This document shows, in pieces, positions 1-8,539 of a DNA stretch of 64,000 bases. A program made the position numbers and the translations under genes. Location: contig CACWPQ010000013.1 of NCBI GenBank assembly GCA_902762805.1, positions 29,541 through 93,540 of the forward strand, given 5' to 3'. How positions within the stretch are numbered: the stretch's first letter is position 1; each line of letters opens with the position of its first letter. The DNA is from an uncultured Bacteroidota bacterium (lineage in GTDB: Bacteria > Bacteroidota > Bacteroidia > Bacteroidales > P3). The notes below the pieces were generated by a model. That model made no database searches and was not told where the DNA came from. It saw only the letters and a program-made list of their open reading frames with translations.

Positions 1-313
1 TGAGCAGGCCGCCGGTGGGCTCGCCCTGGAACTCCATGTCGACCAGGAGATAATGGGGGAGTTTTGAATTTTGAATTTTGAATTTTGAATTTTGAGTTTC
101 GGTGGACGCAATTTCGTCGAGGGCGGCCATGAGGCTTGGTCCGGAGGCGAAGGTGTCGACCATTTCGACGCGGCGCATTTCGGTGGCGAGGTCGTCGCCG
201 GAGTGGCATTCCACTTCGGCGGCGCGGTCGTTCATTTCCATACGGACGGCCTTGCGGATGAGCGGCTCGTCGTCGACCATCATCACTCGTATCGTATTCA
301 GTTCGTTAGCCAT
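1..313 (-). CDS. Response regulator receiver domain, 3' end outside window
   Basis: N-terminal 104 residues of a two-component response regulator. The acidic pocket (VMMVDDEP, about residues 11-17) and phospho-acceptor strand (LLVDMEF, Asp92) are visible. The acceptor lies about 35 residues later than usual because of an insertion around residues 48-85. The last part of it (TQNSKFKIQNSKL, about 73-85) is encoded by a TTTTGAA heptamer repeat. The output domain is beyond the edge. The gene starts 48 bp after the sensor kinase on the same strand, so they are almost certainly partners. Seen: receiver motifs and insertion. Inferred: pairing. Whether the receiver still folds normally is unknown. 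Confidence 0.8.
   Translation of the reverse strand, partial: MANELNTIRVMMVDDEPLIRKAVRMEMNDRAAEVECHSGDDLATEMRRVEMVDTFASGPSLMAALDEIASTETQNSKFKIQNSKLPHYLLVDMEFQGEPTGGLL
62..96. repeat. Short tandem repeat, 5 x TTTTGAA, inside receiver domain
   Basis: Five consecutive heptamers (last one TTTTGAG) inside the response regulator reading frame. On the coding strand they read as Asn-Ser-Lys-Phe-Lys-Ile-Gln. One of at least 17 patches of this kind in the window. Confidence 0.9.
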
Positions 314-361
314 TCTGCGCTGACATTTCAGAGTGCAAAATTACAAAAAAAGTTTGACATA

Positions 362-2314
362 CTAGTGATTTTTTTCGGGTGCGGCGAGGAGGAGGTGCAT
401 CCGGGTGCCCTGTCCGGGGTTGCTCTCGGCCCATATTTTGCAGCCGCGGCGTGTGTGGTCGTCGTGTTTTTTGACGATGTAGCGGCAGAGGATGAGGCCG
501 AAGCCGTGGTCGCCGTCGGGGCGGTCGGCGCGGAAGAGGTTTTCCAGCTGCCCGGCGGACATGCCGCTGCCGGTGTCGGCCACGGTGAGGCGAAGCATGT
601 CGGTTTCGACTGAGGCAGAGAGTGTTACGCTTCCGGAGGCGGTGTGCTGGAGGGCGTTGTTGACGAGGTTGCGGAGGAGGATGGTGACCAGGAGGCGGTC
701 GCCCCAGAGGGTGAGCGGGGTGGGCACGAAGCGCAGGGCGACGCCGGCGGCGGGGGAGATGACCTGGCGGCTGACGTCGTCGAAGACTTCCTGCAACGGG
801 AATGTGGAGGTGCTGAATGCCAGGCCGCTGGGGATGGATAGTGAGGTCCAGGACTTGATGTTGTCGAAGGTGCGGAGGAGCTGTTCGAGCACCTCGGAGC
901 GCAGTTCGGGGCTGAGGTTGGGGTTGCGGAGGTAGCCGATGAAGGGGCTGACGTCGTGGCGCATGACGCTGAGACAGGTCTCGACGTTGGCGATGCGCTC
1001 CACGTCGCGGCGCTTGGCCTCCTCGAGCTGGCGTTTCTCGCGGCGGAGGCGGCGGATGGTGAGCCAGAGGAGGACGGTGAGGACCGCCAGCAGAAGCAGC
1101 AGGGCGCTGACCACCATGGTGGTGCGTGTCATCCAGCGGCTGCGTCGCGAGAGGGCCTCGAGGTTTTGCTGCAGGGCGAAGTCTTCCTGCTCGTTCTGCT
1201 TGATATAGTCCTGGAGTTCAACATAATGCTCGTACCAGCGGCGTGCCTCGTCGGGGGTGCGTGCGAGGCGGCTGCGGAGGAGGACGTCGAAGAGGCCGAC
1301 CTCCATCTTGGGTGCGGAGAAGGGGGTCCAGGTGCCGCGCATGTCGAGCCAGTTGCGCAATACGCTGTGGGCCAAGGCGGTGTCGCTCACGAGGAGGGCG
1401 TAGCGAGCGGTGGAGGTGACGCCGCCGAGCATCTGGTAGGGGTCGCCGAAGAGGAAGAAGGCGCGTCGTGCGTCGTCGTAGAGAGCGAGGACGGTGTCCG
1501 GCGAGACCTCGCCGGGGATGCTGCGCAGGGCGTAGGCTTCCATCTGGAGGGTGTTGGCGAGGTGGTAGAGGTTGGAGTCGGAGCGGTCGAGGATGGCGTA
1601 GTTGAGGTCGCAGTAGTCGAGTGCGGTGAGGCTTTCGCCGGCGCTCTGCCAGCCGTAGGCGAGGGCGTAGTTGAGCGCCATGTCCTGGGCGTAGTCCACT
1701 TTGAGTTGCGGACGCTGCTGCTCGACCTCGGCGAGGATCGAGCGGAGGTCGGACTCCTTGCCGTCGCGGTAGTGGAAGTTGAGGGTGAGGAGGGTGATGT
1801 AGTATTCGGATTGCGCGTAACTATATAATATATTGTCGCGCTCGTGGTCGAGGATGCCGCTGCGTCCGATGTCGTAGAGGAGACGGTAGGAGTCGGCGAT
1901 GCGGCAACTGCGCTGGAGGAGGCGTGCGCGGGTGAGGTCGCGGATGACACCCTCGATGTCGCCGTTGCGTTCGGAGGGGTGGTGGAGGTTGACCAGCTTG
2001 TCGACACGGGCAAGCATCTCGCCGGCGCGGGCGTAGTCGGAGGTGAGGAAGTAGGCGAAGGCCTTGTTGTTGCAGGCACGGAGTTGGCCGTCGACATAGT
2101 CGGGCAGCGAGTCCTGGATATATTGCAAGGCGCTGTCGGAGAGGGCGATGCAGCGCTGTGGGTCGCGGTAGCGGCTGAGGAAGGCCTCGCGGTTGAGCCC
2201 GTCGGCACGCGAGCGGCGCAGGGGGTCGAGCGTGTCGGCGCCGGAGCAGGCCGCCAGCAGCAGGGTGGCGAGCAGCAGGAGGGTCGGGTGGCGCAAGGCG
2301 TGCATGGAGAACAT
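362..2314 (-). CDS. Lipoprotein-type sensor histidine kinase
   Basis: Membrane sensor kinase of 650 residues. A lipobox ends at Cys23 (LLAACS). A helical, TPR-like periplasmic sensor region covers about 30-390, one transmembrane segment about 395-420, followed by a short coiled coil. The dimerisation helix carries the phospho-His (MRHDVSPF, about 450-457). The ATPase shows an N box (NLVNNALQH, about 550-560) and G boxes (DTGSGMS; GFGLILCRYI). It resembles the Bacteroidales kinases with DUF5112/DUF5113-type sensor regions; I am not certain of that name. A start three codons later is equally possible. It lies between the methyltransferase (18 bp gap) and the response regulator (48 bp gap). The ligand is unknown. 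Confidence 0.85.
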   Translation of the reverse strand: MFSMHALRHPTLLLLATLLLAACSGADTLDPLRRSRADGLNREAFLSRYRDPQRCIALSDSALQYIQDSLPDYVDGQLRACNNKAFAYFLTSDYARAGEMLARVDKLVNLHHPSERNGDIEGVIRDLTRARLLQRSCRIADSYRLLYDIGRSGILDHERDNILYSYAQSEYYITLLTLNFHYRDGKESDLRSILAEVEQQRPQLKVDYAQDMALNYALAYGWQSAGESLTALDYCDLNYAILDRSDSNLYHLANTLQMEAYALRSIPGEVSPDTVLALYDDARRAFFLFGDPYQMLGGVTSTARYALLVSDTALAHSVLRNWLDMRGTWTPFSAPKMEVGLFDVLLRSRLARTPDEARRWYEHYVELQDYIKQNEQEDFALQQNLEALSRRSRWMTRTTMVVSALLLLLAVLTVLLWLTIRRLRREKRQLEEAKRRDVERIANVETCLSVMRHDVSPFIGYLRNPNLSPELRSEVLEQLLRTFDNIKSWTSLSIPSGLAFSTSTFPLQEVFDDVSRQVISPAAGVALRFVPTPLTLWGDRLLVTILLRNLVNNALQHTASGSVTLSASVETDMLRLTVADTGSGMSAGQLENLFRADRPDGDHGFGLILCRYIVKKHDDHTRRGCKIWAESNPGQGTRMHLLLAAPEKNH

Positions 2315-2332
2315 AACGCAGATTGGGAAGTA

Positions 2333-3304
2333 TTATTGTTTGGCGCGCGGAAGGTTGATTTCCAGCGTGATGAAGGGTGCCAGGCAGCGCAGGCGTGGCA
2401 GCAGGGGGTTGACGAGGCGGGCCGCCAGGGGCTTGGCTCCCGTGCCGAAGGGGTTGTAGAAACCGCTGGCTACGCGAAGCGTGGCGCCGTGGGGGGCGAG
2501 CAGATTGCGATAGGCGTCGATGGGGAGCAGGCGCTCGGTCCAGCTGCCGGTGGCGGGGTCGCAGGTGTTGTGGGGGTCGAGTGAATTCTGAATTTTGAAT
2601 TTGGGATTTTGAATGGCGGCGGGGATGTCGTCGAAGGTGAGGCCGCGGGTGAGGCGGGCGCTGCGGTCGAGGGAGGCGTCATCCATCTCGGGGTGCAGCT
2701 GCTGGATGTAGCGGCGGCGCTGGGCGAGGAAGCCCTCGAAGCCCGGGTAGCCGTGCTCGTCCTCGTCCATGATGCGGTGCAGGCGGCGGCAGACGAGGGG
2801 ATTGGATGGGTTGGAGCCCGTGGTGAGCATCATGGGCAGTGCGGGGTGGATGGCGAAGAGGTCGGCGAAGAATGGCTCGAGGCGGTAGATATGTTCCACC
2901 ACGTCGAAGCCCGCCAACGCATCGGGCACGATGCCTGTATCGCCGCTCCAACGGCGGAGGGTGGCGGCGTCGCCTGTAATGACCACGTCGGGGCCCTGTC
3001 CAATGGCGCGGCTGACGGCCTGGGCAGCCTCGGCGGCCTGGGGGTTGATGTCGACGTAGACCACGCGTCCCACGCCGCGCTCTTTGGCCACGAGGGAGAA
3101 GAAGCCGTGGCCGCCGCCGTAGTCGACGAGGGTGAGGCGCTGCGGTTCGCGGCCGAGGGCGTCGAGGAGGCGGTCGAGGGTGCGGCGGTAGATGAGTAGG
3201 TGGTAGTCGAGCGCGGGCAGCAGGCCGAGGATGTACCGGCGGCTGTAGTCGCTCAGGGGCAGCGCCGAATAGTCGAGGCTCCGGAGGGTGGCTGAGAGGT
3301 TCAT
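2333..3304 (-). CDS. Class I SAM-dependent methyltransferase
   Basis: About 323 residues. Motif I of the Rossmann fold is clear near residues 55-65 (LVDYGGGHGFFS), followed by the acidic ribose-binding strand VVYVDINP. The start MNLSATL is chosen because upstream in-frame sequence is promoter-like; MCMNL two codons earlier is possible. A repeat at 2582-2614 inserts about 11 residues (IQNPKFKIQNS) near residues 230-241, probably in a loop. Substrate is not evident; the tail suggests a small-molecule or lipid enzyme, but this is a guess. It heads a likely operon with the sensor kinase and regulator and is divergent from the glycosyltransferase. Confidence 0.7.
   Translation of the reverse strand: MNLSATLRSLDYSALPLSDYSRRYILGLLPALDYHLLIYRRTLDRLLDALGREPQRLTLVDYGGGHGFFSLVAKERGVGRVVYVDINPQAAEAAQAVSRAIGQGPDVVITGDAATLRRWSGDTGIVPDALAGFDVVEHIYRLEPFFADLFAIHPALPMMLTTGSNPSNPLVCRRLHRIMDEDEHGYPGFEGFLAQRRRYIQQLHPEMDDASLDRSARLTRGLTFDDIPAAIQNPKFKIQNSLDPHNTCDPATGSWTERLLPIDAYRNLLAPHGATLRVASGFYNPFGTGAKPLAARLVNPLLPRLRCLAPFITLEINLPRAKQ
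2582..2614. repeat. Short tandem repeat, TGAATTT-type, inside methyltransferase
   Basis: Degenerate heptamers (TGAATTC TGAATTT TGAATTT ...) in frame in the methyltransferase gene; same family as 62-96. Confidence 0.8.
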
Positions 3305-3375
3305 ACACATGGGTAACGTGCGTGTAACCTTATTATTGTGTTGCAAAAACATTTGTTGGAATGGCAAAAAAGCCG

Positions 3376-3383
3376 TATCTTTG
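3376..3383 (+). promoter_or_regulatory. Bacteroidota-type -7 box (TATCTTTG)
   Basis: TATCTTTG matches TAnnTTTG and lies 54 bp before the glycosyltransferase start. A TTTG-like -33 element sits in the region around 3350. It supports starting that gene at 3438, not further upstream. Confidence 0.65.
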
Positions 3384-3437
3384 CGGAACAATCCAAACGG
3401 ATTGCCACAGAATAAACATACTGACAACCAGCCTGCT

Positions 3438-4556
3438 ATGAACAATCGGGACCTGCATATAGTGTCGTTCAATGTGCCGCTGCCGGCCAACTACGGCGGT
3501 GTGATTGATGTCTACTACCGTCTGCGGGCGCTGTCAGAAGCGGGCGTACAGGTGCATCTGCACTGCTTTGATTATGGTCGTGGCGAAGCTAAGGAGCTGG
3601 AACAGTATTGCGTGGAGGTGAATTACTACCAGCGTGATATGTCGCCCCTGCGGATGCTGGACCGAAGACCCTTTATCGTTGCCTCGCGCGAAAGCAAAGA
3701 GTTGAAACACAGACTAATGCAGGACTGCTATCCTGTCCTGCTCGAAGGGCTGCACTGCTGCGCATTGCTCGAGGACGAGGGGGTGTGCCGCGGGCGGACG
3801 GCGATGGTGCGGGCGCACAATGTGGAGGGGGAGTACTACAGACGCCTGGCAGCGAGCGAGCGACGCTGGCTGAAACGGCTTTATCTGAAGATAGATGCCT
3901 GGAAGATAGCCCGCTACGAACCCATCCTGCGACGAGCGGATGCGGTGCTGGCGGTGAATGAAGGCGAAAAGCAGCAGTTCGAGGCGATGGGTTGTAGAAA
4001 TGTGCAGCCGATGTCTTCGTGCCACCCTTACGATAAGGTGGTTGCGCAGGCAGGTACGGGCAAATACGCATTATATCATGGGGCGTTGGATGTGGCAGAG
4101 AATGCCCGGGCTGCAGAATGGCTGATTGATAACGTGGTGGATGGGCTGCGTTGCTCGCTGATAATTGCTGGCTCAAATCCACCGGAATGGTTACAACAGA
4201 AGGTGGACGAATCAGACACTGTGTATCTTGTAGACAATCCGACGGACGAGAAGATGCGGCAGCTTATTGCCGAGGCGCAAGTTTGCCTGCTGGTAACCGA
4301 CCAACCTACGGGGTTGAAGTTGAAGCTTTTGAACTCGTTATTCGCAGGACGCCACTGCCTGGTGAATAGTGCGATGGTGGCCGGTACATCATTGGGCGAC
4401 CTTTGCACTGTGGCCGATGGCGCCGTTGCGCTGCGAAAGGAACTGACGCGGCTGATGCAGACGCCCTTTTCGGAAAGCATGCTCGATGAGCGCCGCAGGG
4501 CTCTTCGCCCACTGACTCCAAGCGAAGCGGTGAAGCCCGTTTTGGATCTCCTCTGA
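3438..4556 (+). CDS. GT-B type glycosyltransferase (GT4-like)
   Basis: 372 residues, probably cytoplasmic or membrane-associated, transferring a sugar from a nucleotide donor. The N-terminal strand IVSFNVPLPANYGG, with a glycine-rich loop, is typical of acceptor domains of GT-B enzymes. The C-terminal half has the donor-domain layout: YALYHGALDVAENARAAEWL, then LIIAGSNPP, then LKLKLLNSLFAG in the acidic/glycine-rich substrate loop position. Start: ATG at 3438, since upstream in-frame sequence covers the promoter. GC content and codon choice look more moderate than in neighbouring genes. No sugar specificity can be read. It stands alone, divergent from the methyltransferase, and may act in surface glycan synthesis. 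Confidence 0.75.
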   Translation: MNNRDLHIVSFNVPLPANYGGVIDVYYRLRALSEAGVQVHLHCFDYGRGEAKELEQYCVEVNYYQRDMSPLRMLDRRPFIVASRESKELKHRLMQDCYPVLLEGLHCCALLEDEGVCRGRTAMVRAHNVEGEYYRRLAASERRWLKRLYLKIDAWKIARYEPILRRADAVLAVNEGEKQQFEAMGCRNVQPMSSCHPYDKVVAQAGTGKYALYHGALDVAENARAAEWLIDNVVDGLRCSLIIAGSNPPEWLQQKVDESDTVYLVDNPTDEKMRQLIAEAQVCLLVTDQPTGLKLKLLNSLFAGRHCLVNSAMVAGTSLGDLCTVADGAVALRKELTRLMQTPFSESMLDERRRALRPLTPSEAVKPVLDLL

Positions 4557-4654
4557 AGATACAGATTTTTTTTACCTCTGTACAATATTTTATAAAAATT
4601 GCAGTTATAAGACCCAATTAGATACTAAACAGGAAATCATAAAACGACTATACA

Positions 4655-5410
4655 ATGAAGAAAATCATCACCCTGGCCGCCGTTCTGGCACTCGCTGCCG
4701 GCACACTCGTGGCCCAGAACACATTCAAAGGCATTGTCAAGTACAAGGTGGAATCCACAGGCACCGTGGCCGTTCAGATCCCCGAAGAGGTGGCCAAGGC
4801 CGAAATCAAGGTGGAAGGCAACAACATGTTCACCAAGAGCGCCATCTTCCTCGGCGGCATGGGCGCCGAGGCTGTGCTGGTCAACAACCTCAGGAGCACC
4901 ACCTGCATGGACCTCAGCCAGCTCCTCGGCTACCTCCGCTCGCAGGGCTCCGAGTTCACCTATCAGGGCAGCGGCAAAATCCTTGTCAAGCAAGAGTTCA
5001 AGGCCGAGTCCTTCGACTCGCTGACCATTGTCGACACCGAGCCCGGCCATTTCTACTACGAGTATGTCGACGGCGAGACCAAGCAGATTGCCGGCCACAC
5101 CGCCTATAAGCTCGTCCAGCACATCTATGACGAGGAAGGCGTCGACCATCCTCGCGTCATGTGGTACTCCAAGGAGATCGGCCCCGCCTACAACGCCATC
5201 TTCAACGGCCTCAAGGGTATGCCCCTCGAGTGCACCATCGACCAGGGCGAAGGTCGTGCCATCACCTACACCGCCACTGAAATCGTCTCCGGCAAGGTCA
5301 AAGAGGCCGACTTCCTGCTCCCCGACGGCTACGAGACCCTCTCTGATGAGGACCTCCAGGAACTCTTCACCCAGCTCCAAGAGGAAATCGAACTCCTCCA
5401 GGGCGAGTAA
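4655..5410 (+). CDS. Exported protein, DUF4412-like
   Basis: 251 residues with a clear signal peptide (MKKIITLAAVLALAAGTLVAQ, cleavage after AQ). The mature part begins FKGIVKYKVES and includes VMWYSKEIGP, a pattern of Bacteroidota periplasmic or outer-membrane-associated proteins of the DUF4412/GLPGLI type (beta-rich, unknown role). Family assignment is by pattern only. The C-terminal tail is acidic (LQELFTQLQEEIELLQGE). It is 45 bp upstream of ftsK and may share its transcript. Confidence 0.6.
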   Translation: MKKIITLAAVLALAAGTLVAQNTFKGIVKYKVESTGTVAVQIPEEVAKAEIKVEGNNMFTKSAIFLGGMGAEAVLVNNLRSTTCMDLSQLLGYLRSQGSEFTYQGSGKILVKQEFKAESFDSLTIVDTEPGHFYYEYVDGETKQIAGHTAYKLVQHIYDEEGVDHPRVMWYSKEIGPAYNAIFNGLKGMPLECTIDQGEGRAITYTATEIVSGKVKEADFLLPDGYETLSDEDLQELFTQLQEEIELLQGE

Positions 5411-5455
5411 TCATTCTGTCTATCAGGCATTCAAGCAATCACACATCCAATCACA

Positions 5456-8032
5456 GTGGCAGGCACAAAGAAGAAATCCACTCCCAAGACCAAAGGCAAA
5501 ACCGCCCCGAAGCCGTCGAAGAAACGCTCCGGCGGTTTTGTCGTATTCCTGCGTAGCCGGCAGTTCGCGCGCATCCGCGGTGCCGTCTACGTCATGTTCT
5601 CCCTCTTCCTCCTCCTGGCCTTGGTGGGCTACTACGCCACCGACTGCGGCACCCGCGGCCGCTGGCTCGGCTCCCTCGGACAGGCCCTGGCCGCCTTCTT
5701 CGCCAACCGCCTCTTCGGCATCGGCTCCCTCGGCTTCTCGCTCCTCTTCTTCGTCTACGGCATGCGCCTCTGGGACGTCAAGGTGATGCCCTGGTGGAAG
5801 ACCTTCGGCAGCACCCTCTTCTGGATGCTCTGGATCTCCCTCACCCTTGGCTACATCGGCGGCGCCTGGGTGCATAGCGCCTCCGGCTTCGAGCACTTCG
5901 CCGGCATCGGCCTCCAGCTTGCCGAGCCGCTGCACCGCCTCCTCTCGTGGTGGACATTGGTGTTGCTGCTTTTCATCGCCGTGCTGTTCCTCGTGCTCGT
6001 CCACAAAATGGAAATCCCCGAGGTGCACATGCCCAAGGTGGACCTCAAAGGAGCCGCCAAAGCCATCGAGCGTCAGTTCGAGAACGTGACCACCGACCAC
6101 TCCGACGACCCCCAGCCCGCCCCGGCAACGCCCGCCAACCAGGCCGCCGCCACACCCGCACCCGCCGACGAGGACGAAGGCGCCGACTTCGACGAGGAGG
6201 CTATGGCCCTCTTCCACTCCCATCCCCCCAAGGAGGAGCACGACATGCCCGTCGACGACGAGCCCGCCTTCAGCATCGACGACGAGTTCGCCCGCGTCAA
6301 CGCCCGTGCCCAAGGCACCCCTCTCGAACCCGAGCCGGAGGTGAGCGAAGCCCCTGCCGCCACAGCCTCCGACGGCATCACCTTCAACATCCAAGGCCTG
6401 GAAGAACCCGGCACCCCCAGTGAAACCAGTACGACTAGCGATACTAGTGATACTAGCGATACTTGTTCCACTAGCGAACTAGAAAACCTCGACGAAGACG
6501 ACTACCGCCGCCACTACGGCCTCGACGAGCCCTACGACCCCCACCTCGACCTCTCCGACTACGTCATGCCCGACACCTCCTTCCTCGAGGACTGGGAGGC
6601 CGCCAACACCAAGGTCACCATGGAGGAACTCGTGGCCAACAAGGACCGCATCGTGCAGACCCTGCGCGACTATGGTATCGAAATCACCGACATCACCGCC
6701 ATCACCGGACCCACCGTCACCCTCTACAAAATCAAGCCCGCCCCCGGCGTCCGCATCAGCAAAATCAAGAACCTCGAGGACGACATCGCCCTCTCGCTGG
6801 CCGCCCTCGGCATACGCATCATCGCCCCCATACCGGGCGAGAGCAACGTCGGCATCGAGGTGCCCAACGCCAAGCCACAGATTGTGGCCATGAAGACCAT
6901 GCTCGAGAGCCCCGAGTTCCGCGATGCCAAGATGGAGCTCCCCATCGCCTTCGGCAAGGATATCAACAACCGCCCCCTGGTGACCGACCTGGCCAAGATG
7001 CCCCACCTGCTCATGGCCGGCGCCACCGGCACCGGCAAGTCCGTCGGCCTCAACGCCGTGCTCGCTTCATTATTATATAAGAAGCACCCCTCCGAGCTCA
7101 AGCTTGTGCTCGTCGACCCCAAGAAGGTGGAGTTCTCGCTCTATTCCGCCCTCGAACGCCACTACCTGGCCAAAATGCCCGACGAGGAGGAGGCCGTCAT
7201 CACCGATGTCAAGAAGGTGGTGCGCACCCTCAACAGCCTCTGCATCGAGATGGACAGCCGCTACGACCTGCTCAAGGCTGCCAAGGTGCGCAAGATTACC
7301 GAATACAACGAGAAGTTCTGCAAGCGCATGCTCAACCCCGAGAACGGGCATCGCTACCTGCCTTATATCGTGGTGGTTATCGACGAGTTCGGCGACCTCA
7401 TCATGACCGCCGGCAAGGAGGTGGAGCTCCCCATCGCCCGCCTCGCACAGCTGGCCCGCGCCGTCGGCATCCACCTCATCATCGCCACCCAGCGCCCCAC
7501 CACCAACATCATCACCGGCACCATCAAGGCCAACTTCCCCGCCCGCGTGGCCTTCCGCGTCACCTCCGGCATCGACTCCAAGACCATCCTCGACACCGGC
7601 GGCGCCCAGCAGCTCATCGGCCGCGGCGACATGCTCATCTCGCTCGCCGGCAAGGACATGATACGCCTCCAGTGCGCCCTCATCGACACCCCCGAAATCG
7701 AAAAGCTCGTCAAGTTCATCGGCGACCAGCGCGGCTACCCCGACGGCTTCGAGCTGCCCGAATACCTCGACGAGAACGAGGAACCCAACAAGGAATTCGA
7801 CCCCAAGACCAAAGACGAGTTCTTCAACGACGCCGCCCGTCTGGTCGTCTCCTCCCAGTTCGGCTCCACCTCGCTCCTCCAGCGCAAGCTGCAGCTCGGC
7901 TACAACCGCGCCGGCCGCATCATCGACCAGCTCGAGGCCGCCGGCATCGTCGGCCCCAGCAACGGCTCCAAACCCCGCGACGTCCTCATCCACGACGAAA
8001 TTTCACTCGAAGAGTTACTTAAATCATTATAA
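5456..8032 (+). CDS. ftsK: DNA translocase FtsK
   Basis: Septal dsDNA translocase that clears and resolves chromosomes at division. 858 residues: four membrane helices (about 44-62, 80-102, 120-138, 163-183), an acidic Pro/Ala linker (about 190-380), RecA-like motor with Walker A GATGTGKS (about 522-529) and Walker B VVVIDEFGDL (about 639-648), then a C-terminal winged-helix gamma domain (about 790-845, LQRKLQLGYNRAGRI). The start is GTG at 5456; no better ATG precedes the first membrane helix. The linker holds a 9-bp tandem repeat at 6434-6485 coding Thr-Ser-Asp triplets. It leads into two lipoproteins and a redox-type membrane protein. Confidence 0.95.
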   Translation: MAGTKKKSTPKTKGKTAPKPSKKRSGGFVVFLRSRQFARIRGAVYVMFSLFLLLALVGYYATDCGTRGRWLGSLGQALAAFFANRLFGIGSLGFSLLFFVYGMRLWDVKVMPWWKTFGSTLFWMLWISLTLGYIGGAWVHSASGFEHFAGIGLQLAEPLHRLLSWWTLVLLLFIAVLFLVLVHKMEIPEVHMPKVDLKGAAKAIERQFENVTTDHSDDPQPAPATPANQAAATPAPADEDEGADFDEEAMALFHSHPPKEEHDMPVDDEPAFSIDDEFARVNARAQGTPLEPEPEVSEAPAATASDGITFNIQGLEEPGTPSETSTTSDTSDTSDTCSTSELENLDEDDYRRHYGLDEPYDPHLDLSDYVMPDTSFLEDWEAANTKVTMEELVANKDRIVQTLRDYGIEITDITAITGPTVTLYKIKPAPGVRISKIKNLEDDIALSLAALGIRIIAPIPGESNVGIEVPNAKPQIVAMKTMLESPEFRDAKMELPIAFGKDINNRPLVTDLAKMPHLLMAGATGTGKSVGLNAVLASLLYKKHPSELKLVLVDPKKVEFSLYSALERHYLAKMPDEEEAVITDVKKVVRTLNSLCIEMDSRYDLLKAAKVRKITEYNEKFCKRMLNPENGHRYLPYIVVVIDEFGDLIMTAGKEVELPIARLAQLARAVGIHLIIATQRPTTNIITGTIKANFPARVAFRVTSGIDSKTILDTGGAQQLIGRGDMLISLAGKDMIRLQCALIDTPEIEKLVKFIGDQRGYPDGFELPEYLDENEEPNKEFDPKTKDEFFNDAARLVVSSQFGSTSLLQRKLQLGYNRAGRIIDQLEAAGIVGPSNGSKPRDVLIHDEISLEELLKSL
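6434..6485. repeat. 9-bp tandem repeat (ACTAGYGAT) in ftsK linker
   Basis: ACTAGCGAT, ACTAGTGAT and ACTAGCGAT followed by three diverged units. The period is a multiple of three, so copy changes keep the FtsK frame. Its AT-richness stands out from the surrounding GC-rich gene. Confidence 0.85.
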
Positions 8033-8036
8033 TAAG

Positions 8037-8276
8037 ATGTACCGCAAAGTAATCACCCTGGCAGCCTGTTGCCTCCTCTTGGCCGCCTGCTCCAAACAGA
8101 AGACCTGCCGATGCTCCGTCATCGGCGCGCCTACGGTCCGCATCATCAAGATAGAGGCTGGCGAGTGCGAAGACCTCAAACTCTTCACCTACCACAACAC
8201 CCTCGACTCTCTAAAGGTCGACTCACTCCTCTGCACCGACTACGAATTCGACATCGATTCCGTTTATAACGATTGA
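8037..8276 (+). CDS. Small Cys-rich lipoprotein (first of a pair)
   Basis: 79 residues. Signal peptide II with lipobox LLAACSK, followed by a short mature domain with Cys at KTCRCSV, GECEDLK and LLCTDYEF. The next gene has the same spacing pattern, so the two are tandem paralogues. Function unknown; the paired cysteines suggest disulfides or metal binding at the cell envelope. It starts 4 bp after the ftsK stop. Confidence 0.65.
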   Translation: MYRKVITLAACCLLLAACSKQKTCRCSVIGAPTVRIIKIEAGECEDLKLFTYHNTLDSLKVDSLLCTDYEFDIDSVYND

Positions 8277-8281
8277 GCCCT

Positions 8282-8539
8282 ATGAAAAAGAGACACATAC
8301 TTCTGATTGCCGGCGCGCTGCTGGCCGCCGCCTGCAGCAAGGAGCACCGCTGCTACTGCACCTATGCCGACGGCGATGACGCCGTCAACGCCCTCGATGT
8401 ACTCGAGGTGGGAAGCAGCATCAACTGTGCCGATATTACAGAGTTTGCCTTCGAGGAACACACCACCACCGACGACGGTCAGCAGACGCTCCACCGCGTC
8501 AACGTCCACAAGGTGAACTGCCGCGACTATGGCGAGTAA
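8282..8539 (+). CDS. Small Cys-rich lipoprotein (second of a pair)
   Basis: 85 residues. MKKRHILLIAGALLAAACSK is a lipoprotein signal, then HRCYCTYADG, SINCADITEF and VNCRDYGE, aligned with KTCRC, GECEDLK and LLCTDYE of the preceding protein. The start is the ATG at 8282, 5 bp after the previous stop. The 3' end overlaps the next gene by 11 bp, which supports co-translation. Function unknown. Confidence 0.65.
   Translation: MKKRHILLIAGALLAAACSKEHRCYCTYADGDDAVNALDVLEVGSSINCADITEFAFEEHTTTDDGQQTLHRVNVHKVNCRDYGE

Noticed and set aside
5423..6394. Antisense gene over the FtsK N-terminus
   Set aside because: His/Glu/Gly-rich antisense composition; FtsK membrane helices are clear on the plus strand.
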